This document shows positions 16,131-25,693 of a stretch of 64,000 nt of DNA, piece after piece. Source of the DNA: Actinoplanes sp. N902-109 (GTDB lineage: Bacteria; Actinomycetota; Actinomycetes; Mycobacteriales; Micromonosporaceae). Location of the stretch: the NCBI RefSeq assembly GCF_000389965.1, contig NC_021191.1, positions 7,193,501 through 7,257,500 on the forward strand, read 5' to 3'. The notes under the pieces were generated by a model that ran no database searches, was not told the origin of the DNA, and saw nothing but the letters and a program-made list of their open reading frames with translations. Position 1 is the stretch's first letter. The number at the start of each line of letters is the position of its first letter. Both the position numbers and the translations under genes were made by a program.

Positions 16131-16819
16131 CGATCGGGATGTTGGGCGGGATGAGCTGGGAGTCCAGCGCCTACTACTACCGGGTGGCCAACGAGGTGGT
16201 CCGCGACCGGCTCGGTGGACTGCACTCGGCGCGCTGTGTGCTGTGGTCGGTCGACTTCGCCGAGATCGAGGAGTTGCAGCACACCGGGCAGTGGGAGCGG
16301 GCCGGCCGGTTGCTCGCCGAGGCCGCGGTCCGGGTGCAGGCGGCCGGCGCGGATCTGCTGCTGCTGTGCACGAACACCATGCACAAGGTGGCCGATCAGG
16401 TGCAGGCGGCCGTCGGCATCCCGCTGCTGCATCTCGCCGAGGCGACCGCGGATGCCGTGGCGGGCGCCGGGCTGCACACGGTCGGGCTGCTGGGCACGGC
16501 GTTCACCATGGAACAGGACTTCTACCGGGACCGGTTGACCCGGCGTGGCCTCGACGTGCTCGTCCCCGGCGCCGACGACCGGGCCGAGGTGCACCGGATC
16601 ATCTACGACGAGCTGTGTGTCGGCGTGATCCGCGACGAGTCGCGCCTTGCCTACCAGGCCGTCATCGACCGGCTGGTCCGGCGCGGCGCGCAGGGGATCA
16701 TCCTCGGGTGCACCGAGATCGAGCTGCTCATCTCGCCCGCCGACAGCCCGGTCCCGGTCTTCCCCACGTCCCGCCTGCATGTCGAGGCCGCCGTCGAGCT
16801 CGCGCTCAAGGGCGCCTGA
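16124..16819 (+). CDS. Aspartate/glutamate racemase family protein
   Basis: A 231-residue cofactor-independent racemase. The N-terminal IGMLGGMSWESS is typical of aspartate racemases. The two catalytic cysteines are Cys82 in LLLCTNTMHK and Cys196 in ILGCTEIELL. Both are present, so racemisation of an acidic amino acid or a related reaction is expected. It starts with GTG inside the 3' remnant of the pseudogene. The P1 peptidase gene follows by 5 bp, so the two probably share a transcript. Confidence 0.88.
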   Translation: MLTIGMLGGMSWESSAYYYRVANEVVRDRLGGLHSARCVLWSVDFAEIEELQHTGQWERAGRLLAEAAVRVQAAGADLLLLCTNTMHKVADQVQAAVGIPLLHLAEATADAVAGAGLHTVGLLGTAFTMEQDFYRDRLTRRGLDVLVPGADDRAEVHRIIYDELCVGVIRDESRLAYQAVIDRLVRRGAQGIILGCTEIELLISPADSPVPVFPTSRLHVEAAVELALKGA

Positions 16820-16824
16820 TCGTC

Positions 16825-17670
16825 GTGGGCGAGCCGCAGCTGCTGTCGGCGTACGCGGGGCATTGGACCGGTGACGGCACCGGGGTGACCGTCATCCTGC
16901 CGCCGGCCGGCACCGTCGGCTCCGGTGAGGTGCGTGGTGGGGCGCCCGCCACGCGGGAGTTCGCGCTGCTCGAACCGTACCGGCTGGTGGATCGGGTCGA
17001 TGCGGTGGTGTTGTCGGGCGGCTCGGCGTTCGGGTTGTCGGCGGCGGATGGTGTGATGGGCGTGCTGCGCGAGCGGGGCGCCGGGTTTCCGACCAGTGCC
17101 GGACCGGTGCCGATCGTGGTCGGCATGTCCATCTTCGACCAGTCGGTGCGCACCGGGCCGCCGGGCGCCGCGCAGGGCCGGGACGCCGCCCTGGCCGCGC
17201 TGGCCGGCGCGCCGTTCGGCACCGGGCGGGTGGGGGCCGGGGCGGGGGCGACCACCGGCTCGTGGCGGGGGCGGCAGGATCCCGGCGGTCTCGCGGTCGC
17301 GGTGCGGGACGTCGGTGCGGCGCGGGTGGTGGCGGTCGTGGTCGTCAACGCCTGGGGGGACGTGGTGCCCGGGGCCGGGCCGGTCGGGGAGCCGCGGGCG
17401 TCCGCGCTGGAGAACACGACTCTCGCGGTGGTGCTGACCGACGCCCGGCTGACCAAGAACGGGTGTTTCCTGCTGGCGCAGAGTGGTCATGCCGGTCTTG
17501 CCCGCGCGATCCATCCCGCGCATTCGCGCTTCGACGGCGACGCGGTGGTCGCGCTCGCGACCGGCGAGGTCGAGGACGAGGTCTCGATCGATCTGGTACG
17601 GGCGGCAGCGACCGACGCCGTCGCCGAGGCGATCCGCGCCGGGAGCGGTCAGCCGCCCAGCCACTGGTAG
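16825..17670 (+). CDS. P1-family (DmpA-like) N-terminal-nucleophile peptidase
   Basis: A 281-residue protein of peptidase family P1. Family hallmarks are DAVVLSGGSAFGLSAADGV (60-78) and the autoprocessing site in LENTTLAVVLTDA, where a Thr at about 198 would become the N-terminal nucleophile of the beta subunit. Members act as aminopeptidases or beta-aminopeptidases. GTG start, 5 bp after the racemase stop. With the racemase it could process D- or beta-amino-acid peptides (inference). The 3' end overlaps the convergent response regulator gene by 22 bp. Confidence 0.85.
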   Translation: MGEPQLLSAYAGHWTGDGTGVTVILPPAGTVGSGEVRGGAPATREFALLEPYRLVDRVDAVVLSGGSAFGLSAADGVMGVLRERGAGFPTSAGPVPIVVGMSIFDQSVRTGPPGAAQGRDAALAALAGAPFGTGRVGAGAGATTGSWRGRQDPGGLAVAVRDVGAARVVAVVVVNAWGDVVPGAGPVGEPRASALENTTLAVVLTDARLTKNGCFLLAQSGHAGLARAIHPAHSRFDGDAVVALATGEVEDEVSIDLVRAAATDAVAEAIRAGSGQPPSHW

Positions 17671-18308
17671 CGGTGCTCCGGACGGCCGGTGACCCCGTAC
17701 CGCAGCCGCATGTCGGCCGCGCCGTCGCGGGCCAGTGCCGCCAGGTACCGCTGCGCCGTGGCTCGCGAGATGCCCAGGTCGTCGGCGATCTCCGCGGCTG
17801 TGCGCGGGCCCGGTGACCGGCGCAGCGCGTCGCGCACCAGGCGCACGGTCACCGCGGACTGGCCCTTGGGGGCGGCCGGGTGGTCACCGTCGTGCAGCAG
17901 CCGCGCGCACCGGTCGATCTCGGCCTGGGTCAGCATCCGATCACCCGACAGCACCGAGCGGTAGTGCCGGTAGGCGACGAGCCGCTCCGCGAGCTGCTCC
18001 GCGGTGAACGGCTTCACCAGGAAGTTCACCGCCCCCCTCGCGTACGCGGTCCGCACCGTGTACGCATCGCAGGCCGCGGTGAGCATGATCGCGTCGGCGG
18101 TCAGCCCGGGCAGCAGGTCGAGTCCCGATTCGTCGGGCAGGAACGTGTCCAGCAGCACCAGGTCGATGGGCTGCGCGGCGAGGACGGCGCGGGCCTGGGC
18201 CGCCGTGCGCGCGGTCGCCGCCACCGTGAAACCGTCCACCCGTCCGGCGAAGTCCACGTGCACGCCCGCCACCCGGAAGTCGTCCTCCACCACCAGCACC
18301 CGGATCAT
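17649..18308 (-). CDS. CitB/DcuR-type response regulator
   Basis: A 219-residue response regulator. The receiver domain (1-120) has acidic residues EDD (8-10), the phospho-acceptor Asp54 in LVLLDTFLP and Lys99 in FLVKPF. The C-terminal part contains a helix-turn-helix (AEIADDLGISRATAQRYLA, about 168-186). This architecture is typical of regulators paired with CitA/DcuS sensors for carboxylates. The ATG at 18308 overlaps the kinase stop by 4 bp. Likely target: the divergent ABC importer at 19996-22655, inferred from position. Confidence 0.88.
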   Translation of the reverse strand: MIRVLVVEDDFRVAGVHVDFAGRVDGFTVAATARTAAQARAVLAAQPIDLVLLDTFLPDESGLDLLPGLTADAIMLTAACDAYTVRTAYARGAVNFLVKPFTAEQLAERLVAYRHYRSVLSGDRMLTQAEIDRCARLLHDGDHPAAPKGQSAVTVRLVRDALRRSPGPRTAAEIADDLGISRATAQRYLAALARDGAADMRLRYGVTGRPEHRYQWLGG

Positions 18309-19876
18309 GACAGCGCCCCCGGCAGCCGCGCCTCCAGCACCGCGCCGTGCCCCTCGCCGTACGGGCGGGCCAGCCGCACGTCGCCACCGAGCCGGCGGGC
18401 CGCCTGCCGGGCCAGGGCCAGGCCGAGCCCCCGCCCGGCACCGTCGCGGGTGGAGACGCCGGCGCAGAAGATGCGGTCGCCCAGCGTTGCGGGCACGCCG
18501 GCGCCGGAGTCGACGACCGAGATGTGCAGGGCCGAGCCGTCCTCGAGCAGGGCGAGTTCGACCGTTGCCGGGCGGCGCGGGCCGAGGCGGGCCGCTTCCA
18601 GCGCGTTGTCCACCAGGATGCCGAGCACTGTGGTCACCTCCACCGGGGCGGTCACCCGGGCGCCGACCCAGCTGGTGTCCGCCAGGGACAGGTGCACGTC
18701 CTTCTCGGCGGCCTCCGCGGTCTTGGCGGCCACCAGCGCCTGCAGGTACGGGTCGTCGACAGCCGCGTCGGCCAGCGGCACCGGGTCGGTCACGGCGTGC
18801 AGGAATTCCAGGGCCTCGCTGCGATGGCCGTTCTGCAGCAGGCCGGAGAGCACGTGCAGCCGGTTGGCGAACTCGTGGCGCTGGGCGCGCAGGGCGGTGC
18901 TCAACGTCCGTACGGAATCGAGCTCGCGGGTGATGTTCTCCAGATCCGTACGGTCGCGCAGGGTGAGCACGCCGCCCAGGTCCCGTCCGTCGTGGCGGAC
19001 GTCGCGGTACGTGGCGACCAGCACGCGGTCGCCGGCCACGGTGATCAGGTCGTCGGCCGGGGTGTGGCCGGCCATCACGGTGTGCAGGGCCGGGGGCAGG
19101 TCCAGCCGGTCGACCGGGTCGCCCGGCTCGGGATGGACGGCGAGCAGGCGCGACGCCTCCCGGTTGCAGACCGACACCCGGCCCGCCGGGTCGACCGCGA
19201 GGACCCCCTCGGAGATGCCGTGCAGCACGGCTTCGCGTTCGCGGACGAGCTCGGCGAGTTCGTGCGGTTCGAGGCCGAGCGTGAGGCGTTTGAGCCGGCG
19301 GGTCAGCAGGGCCGAGCCGCCCAGCCCGAGCAGCAGGGCGGCCCCGGCGAGCAGGGCCGCGGTGGCGAGCTGGCTGAGCACGTACCCACGGATCTTGTCG
19401 GCCTCGAAACCCACGCTGACCTCGCCGACGATGCGGCCCTGCGGATCGCGCAGCGGGGTCTTGCCGCGGGCCGACAGGCCGAGGGTGCCGCGTTCGACGT
19501 TTATCGTGTCGTGCCCGCTGAGCACCGCGGAGGGGTCCGTGCTGACCGGTTCGTGCAGGCGGCGCGGGTCGGGGTGGGCGAGCCGGAGGCCACGGCGGTC
19601 GGTGATGACCACGAACAGGGCACCGCTGGCCGCGCGGGCTGCCTCGGCGCGGGCGGGCAGCGCATGACCGGGGTCGTCGCCGGCCGCGGCCTCGGCGATC
19701 ACCGGGTCGGCGGCCAGGGTGTGGGCGACGGCCAGGGCGCGGGTGCCGTACTGGTCGGTGAGCTCGCCGTCGAACCAGTGCGCGACCAGGCCGAAGCCGG
19801 TGCCGACCACGGAGACCAGGACGACCGCCTGCAATGCGAGGGCCTGCTTCGCGAAGGAGAAACGCCGGCGAAACAT
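18305..19876 (-). CDS. CitA/DcuS-type sensor histidine kinase
   Basis: A 523-residue membrane sensor kinase. TM1 is about 14-33, an extracytoplasmic PASTA-like/PDC sensing domain spans about 34-165, TM2 about 168-190, a cytoplasmic PAS domain about 210-310, and the phospho-acceptor His334 lies in QRHEFANRLHVLSGL. The ATPase domain shows DNALEAA and GAGRGLGLAL. This layout defines the carboxylate sensor family. The ATG at 19876 directly precedes the basic/hydrophobic N-terminus; an upstream ATG at 19945 is possible. Operon with the response regulator. Confidence 0.88.
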   Translation of the reverse strand: MFRRRFSFAKQALALQAVVLVSVVGTGFGLVAHWFDGELTDQYGTRALAVAHTLAADPVIAEAAAGDDPGHALPARAEAARAASGALFVVITDRRGLRLAHPDPRRLHEPVSTDPSAVLSGHDTINVERGTLGLSARGKTPLRDPQGRIVGEVSVGFEADKIRGYVLSQLATAALLAGAALLLGLGGSALLTRRLKRLTLGLEPHELAELVREREAVLHGISEGVLAVDPAGRVSVCNREASRLLAVHPEPGDPVDRLDLPPALHTVMAGHTPADDLITVAGDRVLVATYRDVRHDGRDLGGVLTLRDRTDLENITRELDSVRTLSTALRAQRHEFANRLHVLSGLLQNGHRSEALEFLHAVTDPVPLADAAVDDPYLQALVAAKTAEAAEKDVHLSLADTSWVGARVTAPVEVTTVLGILVDNALEAARLGPRRPATVELALLEDGSALHISVVDSGAGVPATLGDRIFCAGVSTRDGAGRGLGLALARQAARRLGGDVRLARPYGEGHGAVLEARLPGALS

Positions 19877-19995
19877 TGCCTGACCGTACCGCCGGACCGG
19901 CGTGAGCAAAACGCGCAATACGCGGCCAACGCGGCTTGCCGTCACAACGAGGGCAAGGCTTCGCAGCGCCGGGGCCGGAAACCTAGCGTCGCCGC

Positions 19996-20796
19996 ATGAG
20001 CGTCATCGCCCTGCGCAACGCCACCAAACGCTTCCCCGGCACCGGCGGCACGCCGCACACCGCCGTACGCGATCTCACCTTCACCGTCGACGCCGGCGAG
20101 TTCGTGGCCGTGGTCGGCCCCACCGGGTGCGGCAAGTCCACCACGTTGTCGCTGGTCTCCGGGCTGGAACCGGCGTCCAGCGGGGAGGTCGACGTCAACG
20201 GCGAGCCGGTGCGCGGCATCCCCGACGGGGTCGGTTACATGTTCCAGTCCGATGCGGTGCTGCCGTGGCGCTCGGTCGTGGACAACGTCGCCGCCGGTCC
20301 CCGCTACCGCGGGCTGAGCCGGCCCCAGGCCCGCGAGAAGGCCATGGTGTGGGTCGAGCGGGTCGGGCTGGCCGCCTTCGCCAAGTACTACCCGCACCAG
20401 CTCTCCGGCGGCATGCGCAAGCGGGTCGCGCTGGCCCAGACGCTGGTCAACGAGCCCCGGATCATGTTGATGGACGAGCCGTTCAGCGCGCTGGACGTGC
20501 AGACCCGGGCGTTGATGCAGGACGAGCTGCTGCGGTTGTGGCAGGGCACCGGCGCCGCCGTCATCTTCGTGACCCACGATCTCGAGGAGGCGATCGCGCT
20601 GGCCGACCGGGTGGTGGTGATGACCTCCAGCCCGGCCACGGTCAAGGCGATCTTCGACGTGCCGCTGCCCCGGCCGCGCGACGTCGAGGAGATCCGGCTG
20701 ACGCCGGCGTTCGTGGACACCTACCGGGAGATCTGGGACAGCCTGCGCGAGGAGGTCGCCCGGGCGCGATCGGAGGCGATGAACCGTGCAAGCTGA
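19996..20796 (+). CDS. ABC transporter ATP-binding protein (TauB/SsuB/ThiZ type)
   Basis: A 266-residue nucleotide-binding subunit. Walker A is GPTGCGKST (41-49), the Q-loop is in YMFQSDAVLPW, the signature is LSGGM, Walker B is IMLMDEPFSALD and the H-loop THDLEEA. The FQ-x-D-x-LLPW-type Q-loop is typical of nitrate/sulfonate/taurine/HMP importers. First gene of a three-gene operon; the next gene starts 11 bp before its stop. Its promoter faces the two-component system. Confidence 0.92.
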   Translation: MSVIALRNATKRFPGTGGTPHTAVRDLTFTVDAGEFVAVVGPTGCGKSTTLSLVSGLEPASSGEVDVNGEPVRGIPDGVGYMFQSDAVLPWRSVVDNVAAGPRYRGLSRPQAREKAMVWVERVGLAAFAKYYPHQLSGGMRKRVALAQTLVNEPRIMLMDEPFSALDVQTRALMQDELLRLWQGTGAAVIFVTHDLEEAIALADRVVVMTSSPATVKAIFDVPLPRPRDVEEIRLTPAFVDTYREIWDSLREEVARARSEAMNRAS

Positions 20797-21634
20797 GACG
20801 CTGGCCCCGCCGGTACCGGAGGTCGCGGCCCCCGCCCGGCGGCCGTGGCGGTGGAAGCTGTGGGGCGTACGGCTGGCGGTCGTGGTGGTGTGGCTGGGCA
20901 GCTGGGAGCTGACGGCGTCGCACTGGATCGACCCGTTCTTCTACTCCAAGCCGTCGGCCATCGGGGACCGGCTGGTGGACTGGTTCACCACCGGCACCGC
21001 GTTCGGTTCGGTGTGGACGCAGCTCTTCACCACGTTGCAGGAGGCGGTGCTGGGCTTCGTCATCGGCGCGATCGGCGGCGTGGTGCTGGGCATCCTGCTG
21101 GGCCGGGCGCGCTTCGCCGCGGAGGTCGCGGCCCCGTTCATCAAGGCGGCCAACGCGGTGCCCCGGATCGTGCTCGCGTCGCTGTTCGTCATCTGGTTCG
21201 GGCTGGGGCTGACGTCGAAGGTCGCCACCGCGGTCGTCCTGGTGTTCTTCGCGGTGTTCTTCAACGCCTTCCAGGGCGCCCGCGAGGTGGACCGCAACCT
21301 GGTCAACAACGCCCGCATCCTGGGTGCCTCGCGGACCCAGGTGCTGACCTCGATCGTGGTGCCCAGCGCCACCTCGTGGATCTTCGCGTCGCTGCACGCG
21401 GCGTTCGGGTTCGCGCTGATCGGCGCGGTGGTCGGCGAGTACGCCGGCGCCGACAAGGGGCTCGGCCTGCTGATCGCCAACGCCCAGGGCACCTTCGACG
21501 CGGCCGGCATCTACGCCGGGATGATCATCACCACGGTGCTCGCCCTGCTCGCCGAGTGGCTGCTCACGCTGCTCGAGAACCGCTTGTTGCGCTGGCGCCC
21601 GCCGGCCCTGCACGAAGGAGCCGAGAATGCGTAA
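20786..21634 (+). CDS. ABC transporter permease (TauC/SsuC type)
   Basis: A 282-residue inner-membrane permease with about six membrane helices and the EAA-like loop NNARILGASRTQVLTSIVVP near residues 170-190 that contacts the ATPase. It starts with GTG inside the 3' end of the ATPase gene, and its own stop overlaps the binding-protein ATG. Translational coupling is likely. Substrate class is set by the binding protein. Confidence 0.92.
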   Translation: MQAETLAPPVPEVAAPARRPWRWKLWGVRLAVVVVWLGSWELTASHWIDPFFYSKPSAIGDRLVDWFTTGTAFGSVWTQLFTTLQEAVLGFVIGAIGGVVLGILLGRARFAAEVAAPFIKAANAVPRIVLASLFVIWFGLGLTSKVATAVVLVFFAVFFNAFQGAREVDRNLVNNARILGASRTQVLTSIVVPSATSWIFASLHAAFGFALIGAVVGEYAGADKGLGLLIANAQGTFDAAGIYAGMIITTVLALLAEWLLTLLENRLLRWRPPALHEGAENA

Positions 21635-22655
21635 GGTCCTGGCCCTGGCCTGCTGCGCCGCGCTGGCGCTGGCCGGCTGTCGCGGCACCAGCCCCGACGC
21701 CGCCGAGCCGGGCGGCGGCGAGCTGCCGTCGATCAAGATCATGGTGGGTGGCATCGACAAGGTGATCTACCTGCCGGCCAAGCTGACCGACCAGCTGGGC
21801 TACTTCAAGGCCGAAGGGCTCGACGTCCAGCTGCTCACCGAGCCGTCCGGCGCCACCGCCGAGAACGTGTTGATCGCCGGGGACGTACAGGGCGTGGTCG
21901 GCTTCTACGACCACACGATCGACCTGCAGACCAAGGGCAAGTGCATCGAGAGCGTGGTGCAGTTCGCCGACGTGCCGGGCGAGGTGGAGATCGTCAAAAC
22001 CGGCTCACCGATCACCGGACCGGCCGGCTTCAAGGGCCGCAAGCTGGGCGTGACCAGTCCCGGCTCGTCCACCGACTTCCTCACCCAGTACCTGGCGACC
22101 AAGGCCGGCCTCAAGAGCGGCGACTACACCACGGTGAAGGCGGGAGCCGGGCAGACGTTCATCGCCGCGCTCGACAACGGCGGCATCGACGCCGGCATGA
22201 CCACCGACCCCACCGCCGCCCAGCTGGTCAGCACCGGCAAGGGCAAGGTGCTGCTGGACCTGCGCACCGAGCAGGGCACGCAGGCGGCGCTCGGCGGGCT
22301 CTATCCGGCCGCTTCGCTCTACCTGGACTGCGGCTGGGTCGAGGAGCACAAGGCGGCCGTGCAGAAGCTGGCCAACGCACTGGTCAAGACCCTGCGCTGG
22401 ATCGACGCGCACAGCCCGGAGGAGATCGCGGCCAAGATGCCGCCCGAGTACGCCGGTGGCAATCCGCAGTTGTACGTCAAGGCGGTGCACGACAGCATCG
22501 GCATGTTCAACGGCGACGGCCTGATGAAGCCGGCGGGAGCCGCGAACGTGCTGGAGGTGCTCAGCCTCTTCTCCCCCAACGTCAAGGGCAAGAAGGATCA
22601 GGTGGACCTGAGCAGGACCTACACCACGGAGTTCGTGTCCAAAGTGGCCTCCTGA
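21627..22655 (+). CDS. NMT1/THI5-like ABC substrate-binding lipoprotein
   Basis: A 342-residue lipoprotein with lipobox LALAGC (Cys17). The mature part has the NMT1/THI5-like fold: KIMVGGIDKVIYLPAKLTDQLGYF at the start, GVTSPGSSTDFL in the hinge, and ANALVKTLRWIDAHSPEEIA near the end. Such proteins bind nitrate, sulfonates, taurine or thiamine precursors; the ligand here is not identifiable. ATG at 21627 follows GAAGGAGC. Last gene of the importer operon. Together with the divergent CitA/DcuS-type kinase it could form a sensed uptake unit. Confidence 0.9.
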   Translation: MRKVLALACCAALALAGCRGTSPDAAEPGGGELPSIKIMVGGIDKVIYLPAKLTDQLGYFKAEGLDVQLLTEPSGATAENVLIAGDVQGVVGFYDHTIDLQTKGKCIESVVQFADVPGEVEIVKTGSPITGPAGFKGRKLGVTSPGSSTDFLTQYLATKAGLKSGDYTTVKAGAGQTFIAALDNGGIDAGMTTDPTAAQLVSTGKGKVLLDLRTEQGTQAALGGLYPAASLYLDCGWVEEHKAAVQKLANALVKTLRWIDAHSPEEIAAKMPPEYAGGNPQLYVKAVHDSIGMFNGDGLMKPAGAANVLEVLSLFSPNVKGKKDQVDLSRTYTTEFVSKVAS

Positions 22656-22713
22656 GGAAAGTGTCGGACCCTCCCGCTAGATTCACCGCAGTCACACGGG
22701 GAGGACATCGACA

Positions 22714-25596
22714 GTGATAGTCACGAGGACGGTGGCGGCCATGGCCGCCACCGCTGCCGTCATGGCCGGTGCGTTCGGTCTCGCATCGCCCGCGGCGGCC
22801 CTGACCCGCACCGGCCTGGTGCCGGACCGCTGGGCCACCACCGACGCCGAGAACCCGGCAGCACCATCCCTCGGCGGTACGAAGGACAGCCCGCTCGGGC
22901 GCTGGACCGACGCCGACGGCACCCAGCACACCACCCGGCAGTACTACAGCTTCGACCTCAGCAAGCTGACCGGGCGCAAGGTGCACGCCGCCGCCTTCGC
23001 CGTGCAGGTCAAGAAGGCCACGGACTGCGCAGCCGCGGCCCCGGTCGAAATCTCCCGCACCGGACCGATCGGCGCGGCACCGACCTGGCAGCACCCGCCC
23101 ACGGTGCTGGAGTCGCTCGGCACCGTCGAGCAGCCGGCGTCGCGCTGCGGCTGGGTGAGCGCCGAGCTGGCCACGGCGGCCCAGGCCGCGCTCAACCGGG
23201 GCGAGCAGCGGCTGACCATCGAGCTCAAGGTCGCCGGTGACCGCGAGCAGGAGGCCGCCGCCGGTCGCCTGCTGTCCTACCGGCCCGGCATCGACGTCGA
23301 CAGCAACGCCCCGCCGACCGTCAGCGACCCCGAGCTGTACGACTCCGGCGTGTGCGGCACAGCGGGCAAGCCGACGCCGATCAGGACCACCTCGCTGTGG
23401 ATGACGGCCAAGGCGGCCGACCCCGATCTGACCTACACCCCGGGCGGCCGGTTCGCGATCTGGCCGGTCGAGCACCCCGACCAGCGCCAGCAGATCGACG
23501 CCGGCGGGTACGGCGACGGCAGCATCCGCCGCGAGTGGTACCCGACCGGGTTCGGCGACGGCACGGTGCTGGCGTTCGCCGCGCAGGCCGACGACCGCGA
23601 CGACGTCTCGGCCTGGTCCGACCCCTGCTACGTGCGCGTCGACGCGGTGGCACCGGCCAAGGCACCGGTCGTCACGTCCACCGACTACCCGGCCGACCGC
23701 GCGCAGCACGGCGGCACCGGCATCACCGGCACGTTCCGGTTCGACGCGGGTGGCGACCCCGACGTGGTGCGCTACCGGTGGCGGGCTCGCGACGGCGTCA
23801 GCCACACCGTCGAAGCTCCGGCCCCGGGTGCCGCCGTCACCGTCGAGTACACCCCGACGAGCTTCGTCGAGAGTCTGAGCGTGACGGCGTACGACGAGGC
23901 CGGCAACGCCAGCCCGACGACGACGTACGAGTTCTCCGTACGCAACACCAAGCCGTCGGTGACCGCCGACGTGGGCGGTGTCGGGCTGCCGAGCACGCTG
24001 CACCTGGCCACCTCGGCGACCGAGGCCACCGTGTTCGCCTACCGCATCGGCGACGGTGACGAGCAGCGGGCCGCCGCCGTGCAAGGTAAGGCCGACGTGC
24101 CGGTGACGTTCACGACCAAGGGCCAGAAGTCCGTCAGCGTCAAGGCTTTCGCGGGTGACACGCTGCTGGGCGCGGGGACCAGCACGGTGTCGGTCACCGA
24201 CGCACCGGTCGTCACCTCGAACGACTTCACCTGGCCCAAGGACGTCGTCGCCGGGCGCGGGGGCACGTTCGTGCTCAAGCCACGCAGCACGCACGTCGTG
24301 GCCTACCGGGTGTGGGTCGACTACGACGAGGCCAAGGAGTTCGACGCCGCGGCGGACGGCAGCGCAGTGGTGCCGTGGACGTTCGAGGAGGCCGGCTATC
24401 ACCAGGTGACGATCCGCTCGGTGACCGCCGACGGCACCGAGTCCGACGATGCCTACAGCAGCGTGTCGGTGATCGACCCGCGGCCGAGCGTGTCCGTCTC
24501 GGACCTCACCAGCTCACCGCGCTTCGACGGCATCGGGCGTCCGCTGCAGGTGAACATCGACACCGCGATGCCCGACGTCACCGAGTTCCACTACCGCTTC
24601 AACGACGGGCCGGAGATCGTCGTGCCGTTCGACTGGGGCGGCGCGTACGTCACCGTGGTGCCCGAGCACGCCGGTGACAACACCGTCCGGGCCCGCACCA
24701 AGTTCGCCGACGGCACGTTCTCACCCGAGCGGGTCGAGACGTTCTCGGTGTGGGACGGGCCGCTCGTCGACTCGGTGCAGTACCCGTACTCCGCCGACGC
24801 GGGCGAGCCCGGCGTCACCGGCACGTTCACCTTCCGTCCGTCGCTGCCGGGTGTGGTCCGCTACACCTACTCCTTCGAGTACGGCGACGAGCAGAGCGTC
24901 GACGCCGGGCCCGACGGCACCGCGAGCGTCGAGCTGACCCCGCACAACCCCGGCTACACGGTGCTCCAGGTGACCAGCCACGGCGCCGACGGCACCACAT
25001 CGCACCCCCGCGACTACACCTTCATCGTGCGGGACAACACGATCGACGTGTACAGCGCGTACGACACCACCCGGGTCGGCATCGGCTCGCCGTTGTGGCT
25101 GTCCCTGTCCACCGGGGTCAGCGCCGACCTCACCGCCTACCGCTGGAGCCTCAACGGGGGCGCGGAGCAGTCGATCGCCCCGAGCACCGACGGCGTGTCC
25201 ACCTCCATCCAGGTGGTCCCCGACCGCAACGGCGACAACGTCCTGACGGTCCGGGGCCTGCGCAAGGACGGCACGGCCACCCCCGACCGGGAATACACCT
25301 TCACCGTGGGCACCGCGCCGCACGTCACCTCCGAGCAATACCCGGCCGGCCAGTGGAGCGGCGGGCCAGGCAGCGAGGGCACCTTCCACATCGACGGCGG
25401 CATGCCCGGCATCGTCGCCTTCGAATGGCACGTCGACGACGAACCCGCCGTCACGGTCGCGGCCGATGCGGGCGGCTCGGCCACCTTCACCTGGACGCCG
25501 CAGCAGGCCTACGCCAGCCACGAACTCCACGTCCGCGGCCGCACCGCCGACGGCACGTGGACCGACGACATCAGCTACACCATCTACGTCGACTGA
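22714..25596 (+). CDS. Large secreted Ig-like repeat protein with N-terminal DNRLRE-like domain
   Basis: A 960-residue secreted protein. The signal peptide ends at about residue 29 (SPAAA). Residues 30-200 resemble the DNRLRE/CBM-like domain of surface proteins (YYSFDLSKLTGRKVHAAAF). The rest is a series of about 95-residue Ig-like units, each with a Y-P or W-P start, G-T-F-x-F, V-x-Y/F-x-Y and an ADG turn near the end. No enzyme motif or cell-wall anchor is visible. GTG at 22714 follows GGGGAGGA. The gene at 25694 carries the same module. Probable extracellular structural or adhesive protein. Confidence 0.85.
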   Translation: MIVTRTVAAMAATAAVMAGAFGLASPAAALTRTGLVPDRWATTDAENPAAPSLGGTKDSPLGRWTDADGTQHTTRQYYSFDLSKLTGRKVHAAAFAVQVKKATDCAAAAPVEISRTGPIGAAPTWQHPPTVLESLGTVEQPASRCGWVSAELATAAQAALNRGEQRLTIELKVAGDREQEAAAGRLLSYRPGIDVDSNAPPTVSDPELYDSGVCGTAGKPTPIRTTSLWMTAKAADPDLTYTPGGRFAIWPVEHPDQRQQIDAGGYGDGSIRREWYPTGFGDGTVLAFAAQADDRDDVSAWSDPCYVRVDAVAPAKAPVVTSTDYPADRAQHGGTGITGTFRFDAGGDPDVVRYRWRARDGVSHTVEAPAPGAAVTVEYTPTSFVESLSVTAYDEAGNASPTTTYEFSVRNTKPSVTADVGGVGLPSTLHLATSATEATVFAYRIGDGDEQRAAAVQGKADVPVTFTTKGQKSVSVKAFAGDTLLGAGTSTVSVTDAPVVTSNDFTWPKDVVAGRGGTFVLKPRSTHVVAYRVWVDYDEAKEFDAAADGSAVVPWTFEEAGYHQVTIRSVTADGTESDDAYSSVSVIDPRPSVSVSDLTSSPRFDGIGRPLQVNIDTAMPDVTEFHYRFNDGPEIVVPFDWGGAYVTVVPEHAGDNTVRARTKFADGTFSPERVETFSVWDGPLVDSVQYPYSADAGEPGVTGTFTFRPSLPGVVRYTYSFEYGDEQSVDAGPDGTASVELTPHNPGYTVLQVTSHGADGTTSHPRDYTFIVRDNTIDVYSAYDTTRVGIGSPLWLSLSTGVSADLTAYRWSLNGGAEQSIAPSTDGVSTSIQVVPDRNGDNVLTVRGLRKDGTATPDREYTFTVGTAPHVTSEQYPAGQWSGGPGSEGTFHIDGGMPGIVAFEWHVDDEPAVTVAADAGGSATFTWTPQQAYASHELHVRGRTADGTWTDDISYTIYVD

Positions 25597-25604
25597 GCAC
25601 CGCA

Positions 25605-25634
25605 CCGCGCTGCCCGCCCCGCCGGGCAGGCGGC
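25605..25634 (+). terminator. Candidate hairpin after the Ig-repeat gene
   Basis: CTGCCCG (25610-25616) and CGGGCAG (25623-25629) form a 7-bp GC stem with a 6-nt loop, 14 bp after the stop. No T-run. It may terminate or attenuate transcription before the second Ig-repeat gene. Confidence 0.4.
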
Positions 25635-25693
25635 GCGGACCTGGTTGATCACCGAGCCGGGGCGGCGTGCGCCCCGTACAGGAAGGATGTCAT

